Below are positions 19,066-29,783 of a stretch of 64,000 nucleotides of DNA, piece after piece (the first letter of the stretch is position 1; every line of letters begins with the position of its first letter). The notes under the pieces were generated by a model that was given only the letters and a program-made list of their open reading frames with translations, was not told the origin of the DNA and ran no database searches. Made by a program: the position numbers and the translations under genes. Source of the stretch: Batillaria attramentaria (lineage: Eukaryota > Mollusca > Gastropoda > Batillariidae); assembly GCA_018292915.2 (NCBI GenBank), contig JACVVK020000285.1:157001-221000 (forward strand). Reading direction: 5' to 3'.

Positions 19066-19265
19066 AATACCTTGCTAGCACTACAGGATAAAAGTTCTTT
19101 ACTTTAGATATAATACTATCATTAAAGCTGCCGCGAATTAGTCTTTGTCGCTGACGCGGCGTTAAGCCTTAAAATACTCACTCACCCCTATCATTAAAGA
19201 TAAGATTTTATTTCATCTGTGCTCACCCTCTGGTGCTTTCTCTTTGCGTACGCTCCTGTGGTTGT
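19066..19265 (-). pseudogene. THAP gene paralogue, left part
   Basis: Aligns with 6673-6780 (exon 1 end and start of intron 1 of the THAP gene), including CACCCTCTGGTGCT at the exon 1 donor. It is split by an insertion at 19128-19187 and cut at 19265 by copy A; the paralogue resumes at 25456. Confidence 0.8.
19128..19187 (+). mobile_element. 60-bp insertion: 3' hairpin and ACTC tail
   Basis: CTGCCGCGAATTAGTC...GACGCGGC then TTAAAATACTCACTCACCC, flanked by CTATCATTAAAG (19116-19127 and 19188-19199). The uninterrupted sequence is at 6714-6730. Confidence 0.85.
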
Positions 19266-19520
19266 GCCCCCCGGGGGCAACCACCTTCTCGTGGTGGGGG
19301 GCGTATGTGGCCCGTTGACCCTGTGGGCTATGCTGGATAGGGTTACCCATACCAGACAGGCCGCAGGCGAGGGTCCAGCTAAGAGTTGCCATCTTGTCCG
19401 GAGAAGACTGGTGATATCAGATATGATATACAGCTCTTTCGGGTTCTAACACTTATCCAGTTCTGACACCATCTTCGTAGAAGATATTCTACAAGTGTTA
19501 GACTGGTCCCTACACACTAA

Positions 19521-19606
19521 CCTGCAGGGCCCATTTTAGTCCTGCAGGCCTATATATTTTACAATAACCTTATCTGTTTACTACAAGGCCCATTTTAGTC
19601 TTGTAG
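19521..19606 (+). ncRNA. Paired 5'-UTR hairpins with identical loop, copy A
   Basis: Hairpin 1: CCTGCAGG / loop GCCCATTTTAGT / CCTGCAGG (19521-19548). Hairpin 2: CTACAAG / the same loop / CTTGTAG (19581-19606). It is part of the element RNA, not an independent gene; see the covariation in copy D. Confidence 0.7.
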
Positions 19607-20085
19607 CTCATGCTCCTTTTTCTTTACTGTGGTCTTTTAAGATCCGGAGTGTTTGCCGTGCTCCGCGACCTGTGTCGGAGGAGGAGAGGATCCTGGCAGC
19701 TGAGGCCTCCTACAGGTCGCGTCCTGTAGTGCCAACACGCTGCTTTGGCCTTGAATTCTCCTAGACAGGAGGCTAGGCGGCCCGGCCTAGTCAATCGGCT
19801 CTGGTCACGTCCTGCCCTGCTGCACTTTCTGGTAGTTAGTTAGACGCTGGACACCACGCGATGGTCTTTTGTTACCGGTCAGGTGTCATGCGACAGCGGT
19901 CCTCTCTCCCAGGTAGTGTAGTAGAAGGCGGTGGCTTAACGGGTCAATCGGGGGTACTCCTCCGAGTATGTCTTCTGGGTAGCCCTGGTGCGCGTCAGCT
20001 GGAGACCCGCTGACATTATGCGCATCCCCTTGTTGGAGTCGGTGGCGGCTGGGGTCCCCGGAGGATGAATCATGCAACCAATACC

Positions 20086-21528
20086 ATGGCACACACACAT
20101 TCAAATATTTTCTCACGCAACCGAAAGAGAGTCAAACGCGTTGACTTTGAAGTCGACAGTGACTCGGAGACGGAAGCTCCTCGTCCTGCTTCCCAGTCCC
20201 AACCACAGTCTCAGTCCCAGTCCCAGTCCCATTCTGCAGACATTTGGCCCCGTTTCCTGATTGTCCACTGCACCGCAGAGGGCAAGAAGGCTGCGCGCCT
20301 ACACCCCTTCCTCGTGGGAGAAACCCTGCGGAGCTGCACAGGGAGGCCTGATGCCTCGCGGCTTCGTTCAGGAGACCTCCTGGTGGAGTGTAAGCGTAAA
20401 GCTCACTCAAACAGTCTTTTGCAGCTGCAGAAGATTGGGGACTACCCTGTCACTGTTTCCCCTCACAGATCTCTTAACTCCTCACGGGGAGTGATCCGTG
20501 ATGAGGCACTGGCGGACTTGGGGGAGGCGGAGCTCATCCGCGCCCTGAAGTCTCAGGCAGTAACCCATGCTAAAGTTTTTAAAACTGGTACCATCATTTT
20601 GACATTTGGCCAGCCAACGGCACCAGAGAAGCTGTGGGCAGGCTTCTACTGGGTGAAGGTTAAGGCCTTCATTCCGTTGCCTCTTCGCTGCTTCAAGTGC
20701 CAAAGGTTCGGGCACGGGCAGGCGTCCTGTCGAAATGACCCCACCTGCGCAAAGTGCGGAGGGAAGGATCATGACGACAAGGACTGCAGCTCGTCGCCCA
20801 CCTGCGTCAACTGCAAAGGTTCTCACCCCTCTTTTTCTAAAGATTGTCCGAGGTGGAAAGAGGAATGCACTATCCAGCGCATCCGTGTCGAGCAGAAGGT
20901 CTCCTTCCCTGAAGCTCGCCGGATTGCGTCTGGCTCCCCGGCTGCCTCTTCCACTTCGAACACATCATCCACTCCCACATTGGTTTCCTACTCTGCTGCT
21001 CTTTCTTCTAAACCCCAGGGGAAGGAGGTGGCCTGTCAGACAGACACCCCTCCCCTACCTTTCACCTTTCAGGCCAAGCCCCCTGCTGTTCAGCCAGCCA
21101 GTCAGTCCAAGTCAGCCAGTCAGTCCAAGTCAGCCAGTCAGTCCAAGTCAGCCAGTCCATCAAAGTCATCTTTGAACGTTGTGACCACATCCAAGGTGGT
21201 CATTGCCAGTCCCGCGGCCCAGGGTGCCAGGCCGCCGTCGGGGACCCCTGGCACCGCAAAGTCCTCGACCCAGGGCGCGGGGTCGGGACCTCAGTCCCAG
21301 CGCGCCTCCGCCCCCCGCCCCCCTGTTCCCCCCAAACCATCTGGAAAGAAAAGCAAATATAAAAAACCTTGGGGTCCGCTGTCAGCTCGGATCCAGAAGG
21401 GAGACAAGGGAGTCGAGGTGACCAACCCCTTTAGTGTCCTTGAGGACATGGAGGTGGTCACAATTGAGGACCGCCCTCTGCCCCCATCGCCCCTTGTGTC
21501 CCCTTCCAAGACACCAGCCGTCACATAG
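20086..21528 (+). CDS. Copy A ORF1: nucleic-acid-binding protein with three CCHC knuckles
   Basis: Frame opens at ATG 20065, but the start shared with copies C and D is MAHT at 20086. Numbered from 20065: basic N-terminus (RNRKRVKRVDF), an SQ-rich run, a folded region beginning WPRFLIVHC (RRM/PRE-like by position), then zinc knuckles at about residues 209 (CFKCQRFGHGQASC), 228 (CAKC...H....C) and 247 (CVNC...H......C). Next come a Ser/Gln/Lys tandem repeat (three 18-bp units), a Pro-rich stretch and the C-terminus. ORF1 proteins of Jockey/I-type elements bind element RNA and form the RNP. Frame intact. Confidence 0.93.
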   Translation: MAHTHSNIFSRNRKRVKRVDFEVDSDSETEAPRPASQSQPQSQSQSQSHSADIWPRFLIVHCTAEGKKAARLHPFLVGETLRSCTGRPDASRLRSGDLLVECKRKAHSNSLLQLQKIGDYPVTVSPHRSLNSSRGVIRDEALADLGEAELIRALKSQAVTHAKVFKTGTIILTFGQPTAPEKLWAGFYWVKVKAFIPLPLRCFKCQRFGHGQASCRNDPTCAKCGGKDHDDKDCSSSPTCVNCKGSHPSFSKDCPRWKEECTIQRIRVEQKVSFPEARRIASGSPAASSTSNTSSTPTLVSYSAALSSKPQGKEVACQTDTPPLPFTFQAKPPAVQPASQSKSASQSKSASQSKSASPSKSSLNVVTTSKVVIASPAAQGARPPSGTPGTAKSSTQGAGSGPQSQRASAPRPPVPPKPSGKKSKYKKPWGPLSARIQKGDKGVEVTNPFSVLEDMEVVTIEDRPLPPSPLVSPSKTPAVT

Positions 21529-21569
21529 CCGTCGCTGCTTTGTGCGGTTTTTAATCCTCCACATTTTAA

Positions 21570-24500
21570 ATGGCTACAAATACTATAATACATTGGAATT
21601 GTCGAGGTTTTCGGGCTAATTTTGAAGAACTCAAAATCCTAGTTAATTCTCTAAAGCCGGGTGTGGTGGCCCTTCAGGAGACCTTTCTCCAGGAGTCATC
21701 CCCCGCATCTTTTACTGGTTTCAATTTCGTCCACCAGGGGTCCTCTTCGGAGAGGCCTCATGGTGGCGTTGGTATTTTAATCCGCAAAGACATATTACAC
21801 AGCCCAGTTCATCTAAACACGCAGTTGCAAGCTATCGCCGTCCGTATTTCCTTACATAAATCTGTCACGGTGTGCAGCATTTACCTGCCGCCGTCCGAAC
21901 GTGTCTCCTCGAGAGATCTTAACTCCCTTATAGATCAGCTCCCCCGCCCCTTTCTTCTGCTTGGGGATTTCAACGGTCATGCTCCACTCTGGGGCAGCGA
22001 CCACTCAAACGACAGGGGTCAGGTTCTAGAGGACCTCTTTTCCTCGCTTGACCTCTGCGTCTTAAACGATGGCTCTCCAACTTACCTTCATCCTGCAACT
22101 GGTACTTCTTCAGTCCTCGATCTGTCTGTCTGCGATCCTTCCCTCGTCCTGGATTTTGAGTGGCGTGTCCACGATGACCTGTGTGGCAGCGACCACTTCC
22201 CGGTCATCCTGTCGACCGCCAGCAGCGAGGAGGACGCAACAGTGGGTCGTTGGAACCTGAAGAAGGCTAACTGGGATTTGTTTAGTGCCTCTTGCCGGTC
22301 ACGTCTGACCGAGGAGGCGGTGATGTCCTCGGAGGATCCTGCCTCCGCTTTTACTAACATCTTGATTGAAGTGGCCAACGATGCCATCCCGAAAACCTCG
22401 ACAATCCACAAAGGTCCTAAAATTCCATGGTTCAACCAACAATGTAAAAATGCGCAGAAAGATCGCAAGCGCGCACAAAGACGAGCGTTCAGATGCCCCT
22501 CCCAGGCCAACATCTTAGCCTTTAAACAGTCTCGAGCGAAAGCTCGTTTTATTTATAAACAGCAGAGGAGGCTGTCTTGGAGGCAGTTCGTTTCTGGCCT
22601 GTCATCCAAGGCCCCTTCTCAGAAAATTTGGAAGGCTATTCGCAGAATCAAAGGTAAAGCTGATACTTCTTCTATCCGCCATCTCAGAGTGGGTGACAGG
22701 CTTGTCACCGACAAGAAAGCTGTTGCTGACTTGTTGGCGTCAACCCTGTCGCACAACTCATCCTCTGACCATTATTCCACCTCCTTCCAGAGGATTAAGC
22801 AACTTAAGGAATCTTCTCCCTGTAATTTCCAATCCACCAATACTGAACTGTACAACTCTCTGTTTAGTCAGGCTGAGCTCCAGCAGGCTCTACAGAAGAG
22901 TAATGATTCTGCTGCTGGTTTGGACAGTGTCCACTATCAACTCCTAACTCATCTTCCCGAGGAAGCTCTCTCTGTCCTCCTTTCCGTTTATAATCATATT
23001 TGGACCACTGGCGTCTTTCCGCCCTCGTGGCGGGAGGCGGTAGTGGTTCCTATTCCTAAGCCTGGGAGGGATCATTCTGATCCGGGCAATTATCGACCTA
23101 TCGCCCTGACCAGCTGTCTTTGTAAGACCATGGAGCGGCTGGTCAATGCTCGTCTTGTTTGGGTTCTGGAATCCGAAGGACTCCTGTCTGACCTGCAGTG
23201 CGGGTTTAGGCAGGGCCGAAGCACCGTTGACCACCTGGTTCGCTTCGAGTCCTTCATAAGGGACGGTTTTATTAATAAACAACACACAGTAGCCATCTTC
23301 TTCGACCTCGAGAAGGCCTATGACACTACATGGAAGTATGGCATATTGTCAGACTTGCATGACATAGGCTTCCGGGGTCGTCTACCTATTTTTATTGATA
23401 AATTTTTAACTGGGCGGTCCTTTAGAGTCCGTGTTGGTTCTACTCTTTCAGATTGCCAGGAGCAGGAGATGGGTGTGCCTCAGGGCAGCATCCTCTCCCC
23501 TGTCCTTTTTAGCCTCAAAATAAACAACATAGTGAAATCAGTAACCAAAGGAACAGATGCGTCTCTATTCGTTGACGACTTTGCCCTTTGTGTCAAAGGC
23601 AAGTCGCTTCACCGGGTGGAGAGGCATCTGCAGCTTTGTATTAACAGCGTCCAGAAATGGGTCGCTGAGAATGGTTTTAAATTTTCACCGTCCAAAACAG
23701 TTTGCATGCACTTCACGAAACTTCACGGGGTCTTTCCCGAACCCGCTCTTAGTATTGATGGTTCCCCTGTTAAAGTTGTCCAGGAGGCAAAGTTCCTTGG
23801 TCTTATTTTTGACCGCCGACTTACCTTTCTTAGCCATATTAAGTATCTTAGAGCTTCGTGTATGAAGGCACTGGACGTCCTTCGGGTCGTGGGTCACACC
23901 GACTGGGGTGGTGACCGCACCGTCCTGTTGCGTCTCTACCGAGCTCTTGTCCGTTTACAGCTCTGCTTCCAAGTCCAGTCTGAAACTCCTCAATACTGTT
24001 CATCATGAGGGTCTTCGTATTTGTCTGGGCGCCTTCAGGACGTCCCCAGTCCATAGTTTGTATGCTGAGGCGGGTGAACCCTCTTTGGCGCTCCGCCGCA
24101 CTCGTCTCATGCTGAACTATGTCCTGAAGCTGAAGGCCAACCCGGACAACCCCGCCTATAGCTGTGTTTTCTGTCCAGCTTTTGAGGAACTTTTTGATGT
24201 TCATAAAAACGAACCTAAGCCCCTGTCCCTCCGCGTCCGACCCCTTTTACAGGCGGCCGGAGTGGACATCAATTCTGTTGAGGAATCTCTTTTTCCCACC
24301 ACGCCTCCTTGGACCCTTCCCATACCTGAAGTCAGGCTGGACCTGACCATACATAAAAAGTCCGAGACCCCTGACCCTGTTTATTTTCAAGGTCTGCAGC
24401 AGATCCTGGCCGACTTCCCGGGCTTCCGCCGGATCTTCACTGACGGTTCCAAGTCCGAGGATGGTCGTGTTGGGGCTGCTGCAGTCATGGACGGTTCTTG

Positions 24501-25230
24501 CTTCAGTCGTCGTCTGATGGACAATAGTTCGGTGTACAGTGCCGAGCTGCGAGCCATTTTACTCGCACTTCGGCACGTATACCAGTCCAAAGACCCGAAC
24601 TTTTTAATCTTATCAGACTCATTGTCGGCTCTCCAGGCTCTGCATGGCAGGAGATTGGATCACCCGCTTCTGGTGCTGATCCATGAACTGCATGCATCCT
24701 TGATTGCCGACAACAAGGACATTGTTTTTATTTGGATCCCAGGTCATGTGGGCATCCGAGGAAACAGGCGCGCTGACCGGGCTGCGAACGCTGCCCGCGA
24801 TGGCCCTGTGGAGGATGAGCGCATGGCCTGGTCCGATTTTAAACCCTTAGTTTCCGAGTTTGTCCGAAGGGAGTGGCAGACCCAATGGGCTGCCCTTCCT
24901 GAGAACAAACTCCTCAAGATTTTACCAAGCATCTGTGATAGTCTCCCTCGCTGCCGACCTAATCGACGCGAGGAGACCATTCTTAGTCGCCTTCACATCG
25001 GACACACACACATCACACATTCACATCTTTTGAAAGGGGAAGACCCTCCCTGGTGTGTTCCTTGTCATGAATCTTTTTCTGTCCATCATTTCCTGATCTC
25101 GTGCGTGGACCTTGCCAAGATCAGGGAGAAACATTATTGTGCGGACTCGCTGAGGGTGCTGTTCAGGGATGTCCCCCCTGACAGCATCTTCAGTTTCTTA
25201 AAGGAGGCCAACCTGTTTTATAAAATTTAA
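21570..25230 (+). pseudogene. Copy A ORF2, frameshifted
   Basis: Encodes the APE-like endonuclease (N-terminal WNCRGF, LLGDFNGH, SDHFP), RT (FFDLEKAYDTTW, GVPQGSILSP, FVDDF), RNase H (FTDGSKSEDG, SAELRAI, ILSDS, CADRAANAA-type with Arg here) and C-terminal CVPCHESFSVHHFLISC. About 26 bp are missing near 23950 (between LYRALVR and the SASKSS region) relative to copies B and D, shifting the frame; the first frame ends at 24008 and the rest reads from 23908 to 25230. This loses the RT-RNase H linkage in one polypeptide. Confidence 0.93.
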
Positions 25231-25455
25231 TTGGAAATTCATTGTCTTTCATTGACCTCCGTCCGTTCAATACTTTAAGTCTTGTAAGAACTTCTCATTT
25301 AAACCCAGTAGATTTTTAGTATATATTTACATCCTGTTTTATTGTATGCCCTTTTATTTTTAATGACCTGGCAGAAAGGGACCGCTCTTTGCCGCGAATT
25401 AGCCTCTGTCGCTTGCGCGGCGTTAAGCCCTAAATAACTAACTAAATAACTAACT
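25231..25455 (+). other. Copy A 3' UTR (type I), hairpin and tail
   Basis: Type I 3' UTR shared with copy D (GACCTCCGTCCGTTCAATA, ACATCCTGTTTTATTG, GCAGAAAGGGACC), then GCCGCG ... GCGCGGC hairpin, GTTAAGCCC and TAAC-type repeats. Confidence 0.9.
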
Positions 25456-25567
25456 GCTCCTGTGGTTGTCGTTACACCAGGCAGGACGTAGCTAGGTTTG
25501 GGTTGTTCACCAGAACTTGTCAATACACTGACTTGTCACACATGCATTGGTTCTGACTGTTGTCGAC

Positions 25568-25629
25568 TGCCGCGAATTAATCTTTGTCGCTGACGCGGCG
25601 TTGAGCCTTAAAATACTCACTCACTTACC
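25568..25629 (+). mobile_element. 62-bp insertion: 3' hairpin and ACTC tail
   Basis: TGCCGCGAATTAATC...GACGCGGC, tail ACTCACTCACTTACC. Flanked by a 15-bp duplication CTGACTGTTGTCGAC (25553-25567 and 25630-25644). Confidence 0.88.
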
Positions 25630-25900
25630 CTGACTGTTGTCGACACAACAGTCTGGCCTCTGTGCAGTGGCGTTTAAAAAAACTGTGCTTTTGAATTGTA
25701 GGCACTGCACCGTGTTTCAGCTGTGTCCCCACGCACAAAATTCCCAACGATTGCTTGAGCCGATACGAAGGATCGTAAGATTCGAGCGAGAAGTGTCGTT
25801 TGCAAATCCGACTGTTGGTGGTTGGCCTGTTGAAAGATGGACCGAAGTCTGCCCTTCATACGCTCACAAATCAGATCCACAGTTTTCGGACACTCGTGTG

Positions 25901-25901
<1 letters not shown>

Positions 25902-25967
<66 letters not shown>
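25902..25967. repeat. GT microsatellite
   Basis: Uninterrupted (GT)n of about 66 bp. Confidence 0.95.
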
Positions 25968-25968
<1 letters not shown>

Positions 25969-26007
25969 ACTTTACTTACTTTTTGACCACCTCTTTTTTC
26001 CATCTGT

Positions 26008-26059
26008 GCCGCGAAATAGTCTTTGTTGCTTGTGCGGCGTTAAGCCATAACTAACTAAC
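26008..26059 (+). mobile_element. 3' hairpin with TAAC tail, about 52 bp
   Basis: GCCGCGAAATAGTCTTTG...TGCGGCG, GTTAAGCC, TAACTAACTAAC. Target duplication is not clear (imperfect TTTCC...GT flanks). Confidence 0.7.
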
Positions 26060-26261
26060 TTTCCCGTCCGTGAACGGCCTCCTCTTCCCCATCTCCCACC
26101 ACCGATCGATTTCAGTTGACTCGGTTTGCAACTATGATTCTCTCTGTAGAAAAATAATCACTAATGTACAAGTACAGAATAACGAAATAAACACAAGCGA
26201 AATAACTAATTTATGTTGCACGAGTCATGATTCAATTAGATCCAACAATGTCCCCCCCCCC

Positions 26262-26545
26262 AAAAAAAAAAGGCAACTGTCATAATTAATTTAAGAACAA
26301 TCAAGTGCGATCCGCAGCGTCTCCTGCATGTCCTAGGTTTATATTGCCCCGTAGACCAGTCTGCATCCTTTGTCCGTTACATTTTTGTTTTTTTCATGTA
26401 GTGCAGGCACACTCAGCCGCGAATTAGTCTTTGTGGCTTGCGCGGCTTTAAGCCCTAAAAACTCACTCACTCACTCACCCAACAAAGTCGCAAAAAAAAA
26501 AGAGGCAACTGTCATAATTAATTTTAGAACAATCAAGTGCGATCT
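26262..26545. repeat. Diverged direct repeats around a hairpin insertion
   Basis: GGCAACTGTCATAATTAATT plus about 30 further bases occurs at 26272-26312 and again at 26503-26543, each preceded by an A run. Between them is a solo 3' hairpin with ACTC tail (26416-26478). Confidence 0.75.
26416..26478 (+). mobile_element. Solo 3' hairpin with ACTC tail
   Basis: GCCGCGAATTAGTCTTTGTG, GCGCGGC, then TTTAAGCCCTAAAAACTCACTCACTCACTCACCC. Same subfamily as 8280-8331. No clear target duplication. Confidence 0.75.
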
Positions 26546-27079
26546 AACAAAAAAAAAAAAAAGGCTACTGGTCTGTTGTATGAGTCAATGTAGCGTTGGT
26601 GGGTGTTATAGGGATACAAGTGTCCTACACGCCAGCAACGGGGGTTCGTTGTTTCGCTCTCCAAATGATCGCCGACACAGTTTCTGACAGTTCCAATATG
26701 TTTATTCAGCATCCTCTCATTCAATCAAACAACTCGCGCAGAATCATCAAATCACGAATGACTGATCCAATCCAACTGAATTGATGCAATCGAATCACCC
26801 TGCAAACAAGTAGTTTACAGTATTGTTAAAATACGGAATACATGTGACCGAGTGGCAAAAAAAAACAACCCAAGAAACAAAACAAAACTAAAAACAAAAC
26901 TCCTGACTGCTCAGTGCCACAAAAACACAGCTAAGTGACAAGAGGTGAAACAGTTAAACCTCAATAATTGAGCTCGATCCCCAGATCAAATTTATTTGTT
27001 TCACAGAGTAGCTCACGCAGATTCACAGTGCCAACCCCAAGTAGAAAAATACAAAAGAAACGGTTTGTTCCAATTATTT
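26546..27079. other. No supported gene
   Basis: AT-rich sequence leading into the minisatellite. Short frames without splice sites or motifs. Confidence 0.4.
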
Positions 27080-28135
27080 ATTTCACTTAAGAGCACCAGG
27101 GGCCAAATAAGGGCACGTTCAAGGCCCAAAGAAAATCCAAAGTCCCAACCCAGCTCTTGGGTTCAGCAAACAAAATGCACCACAATCCTAACCTCACGAG
27201 GGTTTAGCAAAAATAAGAAAATACACAACACTCCTAACCCGGCACGAGGGTTTAGCGAATAAAATACACAATCCTAACCCTGCGCGAGGGTTTAGCACAT
27301 AAAATACAAAGGAGCAGTCCTAACCCTGCACAAGGGTTTAGCAAATAAAATGCAAAGGAGCAGTCCTAACCCCGCACAAGGGTTTAGCAATCAAAATACA
27401 CAATCCTAACCCTGCACGAGGGTTTAGCAAAAACAATAAAGAAGCAGTCCTAGACCTAGCACAAGAGTGTAGCAGTCAAGATACACAATCCTAACCCTGC
27501 ACGAGGGTTTAGCAAAAACAATAAAGAAGCAGTCCTAGACCTAGCACAAGAGTGTAGCAGTCAAAATGCACAATCCTAACCCTGCACGAGGGTTTAGCAA
27601 AAACAATAAAGAAGCAGTCCTAGACCTAGCACAAGAGTGTAGCAGTCAAGATACACAATCCTAACCCTGCACGAGGGTTTAGCAAAAACAATAAAGAAGC
27701 AGTCCTAGACCTAGCACAAGAGTGTAGCAGTCAAAATGCACAATCCTAACCCTGCACGAGGGTTTAGCAAAAACAATAAAGAAGCAGTCCTAGACCTAGC
27801 ACAAGAGTGTAGCAGTCAAGATACACAATCCTAACCCTGCACGAGGGTTTAGCAAAAACAATAAAGAAGCAGTCCTAGACCTAGCACAAGAGTGTAGCAG
27901 TCAAGATACACAATCCTAACCCTGCACGAGGGTTTAGCAAAAACAATAAAGAAGCAGTCCTAGACCTAGCACAAGAGTGTAGCAGTCAAAATGCACAATC
28001 CTAACCCTGCACGAGGGTTTAGCAAAAACAATAAAGAAGCAGTCCTAGACCTAGCACAAGAGTGTAGCAGTCAAGATACACAATCCTAACCCTGCACGAG
28101 GGTTTAGCAAAAACAATAAAGAAGCAGTCCTAGAC
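27080..28135. repeat. 85-bp minisatellite with degenerate 42-bp half units
   Basis: From 27401 the motif CAATCCTAACCCTGCACGAG recurs every 85 bp (27401, 27486, 27571, 27656, 27741, 27826, 27911, 27996, 28081). Each unit consists of two related halves of about 44 and 41 bp. Upstream (27080-27400) only half-unit-sized, more diverged copies occur. A variable site alternates between TCAAGATACA and TCAAAATGCA, giving a partial 170-bp higher-order period. Each half has a short inverted repeat (AACCCT...AGGGTT). Confidence 0.95.
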
Positions 28136-29783
28136 CTAGGGGACTACAAAATAACCCTACGCTTCCCCAAGATGAAACCCCAAAAAGAAAAAACCCTGCA
28201 ACACACAAACATAACACACATTCAAACATACTTCAGTTATTCTTCTTATTTGTGAGCGCTACTGCCGTACTGGTACGTACTTAACGGTATCTCATGACCA
28301 TAATTAATTATATATTAAGACTTAATTGCTATGCAAATCGTCCTAGGATACCTGCACAGCAATAATGCCTGGGGGTAATACCCAGCGGTTCATTATTAAT
28401 TTATTTCAAGAAACAAACCACATCACCCCAAATCCCCATATAACAACACTCACCCTGCACCAACCGACAGCAATCTCCTATCCTCCGCGTCAGGAACCGA
28501 CCACCAGCCGCCTCCTACACAAGCAGGAGATCGTTCGGTCAACACCAATTTATCCGTATAGGCATCTAACCCCAAAACCATAAAACCAAAATACCCGCTA
28601 CCATACTACTTGATCGGCCATAGAATCAAGCAATAAAATAATAAAGCCAGAGCGTCAAAGCGCTCCACGTACCTTAACCTCCGGCGAATATACACGCCAA
28701 CGAAAACTGCGTCCCAGTAGTCACAGAACACACGTCCACCCGTCGCCCCACGCACCTCCAGCGAATACACACGCCGACAGTACAACTGCTGTGTCCTGCT
28801 AAGCACCGGACACTTCATTTAACCTCATTTATCTTGGTGAAGAAATGTATAGACAGTTGCGCAAGGAAAGTTCCATGCTGTCTTACTGAAAGCAGTTTTG
28901 TTAAAAATTTTGTATCCCTTCTTTTCTTTCCTCTTTCTTTTTTTGAAAAACTGCCTCCGGAGGTCATGTATCAGCTGTTGCAACTGAATAAATATAAAAA
29001 TGCAAATGCGTTTTACCTTAGTTTTAACCCTAAGGTTTTGAACCAAGTGTGGCTTATGTACCAGAGGTACAAGCATGCTTTGTATTACTACCGCATGTGC
29101 TGAACAAGATCTGCACCTGAGCAGCTTCCTTTCTGTGCAGCACAAAACAACACTAGTGGAGTAGTCTTCCACCGTAAATTAATAAATGCACGAGGTATGC
29201 AGTACTTTTACTACAGTAGACTATTACTCTTTTTACTTCAAATACTCCCTGCGCTGAAGGTTTTCCACCACGGATGAAACTTGGAGAAACTTGCAGTAAG
29301 ATTTTTTTGACAAATACATACTTAAATTCATCATCGGGAGAGTATCCTTTGGGTCTGGTGTAAACTCTGTACACAACCAGACCACAGAAAACGATCTATT
29401 TTAACATTTTAGTAATATTAAGCCTTAATCAGGAAATTAGTCTTTAGGGCTGAATAGACATCACACTTCAACCTTCCCAAAAGACTACGGGCGAATCTAA
29501 TTAAGGCTAGGTAGGTGTTACTAGACACATCAACCTAACACTAACGTCAGAACACGCCAGGAGACCACAGACATATATCTGACCTATCCCCGGTGACAAA
29601 TTCCGGTCCCACTACCCCTGAGGTAGAATGAGCTACCACCCGGACAGCTGGCCCAGGGCTGTCCGAGCAGACCTTATCCAATTTCGCCTCCTCCCTCGCG
29701 TGCCCCCAACCGGGTCGGTCGCCGCTAACGCCGTACTTGGGCAGCCAAATGCCCGGGGACCCGGCCGCTAAAAAAGATGGCGT
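28136..29783. other. Unassigned; weak frames only
   Basis: Holds a plus-strand frame ending near 29103 (LPPEVMYQLLQLNKYKNANA, QVWLMYQRYKHALYYYRMC) that looks exon-like but lacks a clear acceptor, and antisense frames without support. 29560-29780 is GC-rich and CpG-rich and may be promoter or retroelement leader sequence for a neighbour. Confidence 0.3.

Larger units (their letters stand above)
19266..25455 (+). mobile_element. I/Nimb-like retrotransposon copy A, full length
   Basis: 6.2 kb with 5' UTR (19266-20085), ORF1, 41-bp gap, ORF2, type I 3' UTR, hairpin and TAAC tail. Flanked by a 14-bp duplication GCTCCTGTGGTTGT (19252-19265 and 25456-25469); the empty site is at 6771-6784 in the paralogous THAP exon. 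ORF2 has a deletion frameshift, so this copy is not autonomous. Domain order endonuclease, RT, RNase H and a TAA-type tail place the family in the I superfamily; Nimb is my best clade guess. Confidence 0.95.
25456..26007 (-). pseudogene. THAP gene paralogue, right part
   Basis: Continues the paralogue of exon 1 (aligning with about 6771-7140), including antisense ICERHF-region and AVPTI-equivalent sequence. It carries a 62-bp insertion, several indels and ends in a GT microsatellite at about 25900 replacing the N-terminal THAP residues. Confidence 0.75.

Noticed and set aside
19886..20116. Antisense frame across the 5' UTR conserved in A, C and D
   Set aside because: Copies are too similar for frame conservation to mean anything, and it has no motif.
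22088..22513. Antisense 141-residue frame in ORF2, conserved in copies A, B, D and E
   Set aside because: It is the complement of the endonuclease-linker coding region in young copies; conservation follows from the sense frame.
27401..28135. Regular 85-bp array resembling a CRISPR
   Set aside because: The whole period is repeated, spacers are not unique, and the context is eukaryotic; it is a minisatellite.
27401..28135. CCTAACCC/GGGTTTAG as interstitial telomere repeat
   Set aside because: Only one short telomere-like motif per 42-85 bp unit, not tandem TTAGGG.
28834..29103. Plus-strand frame ending QRYKHALYYYRMC as an exon
   Set aside because: Looks protein-like but has no clear acceptor or family match.
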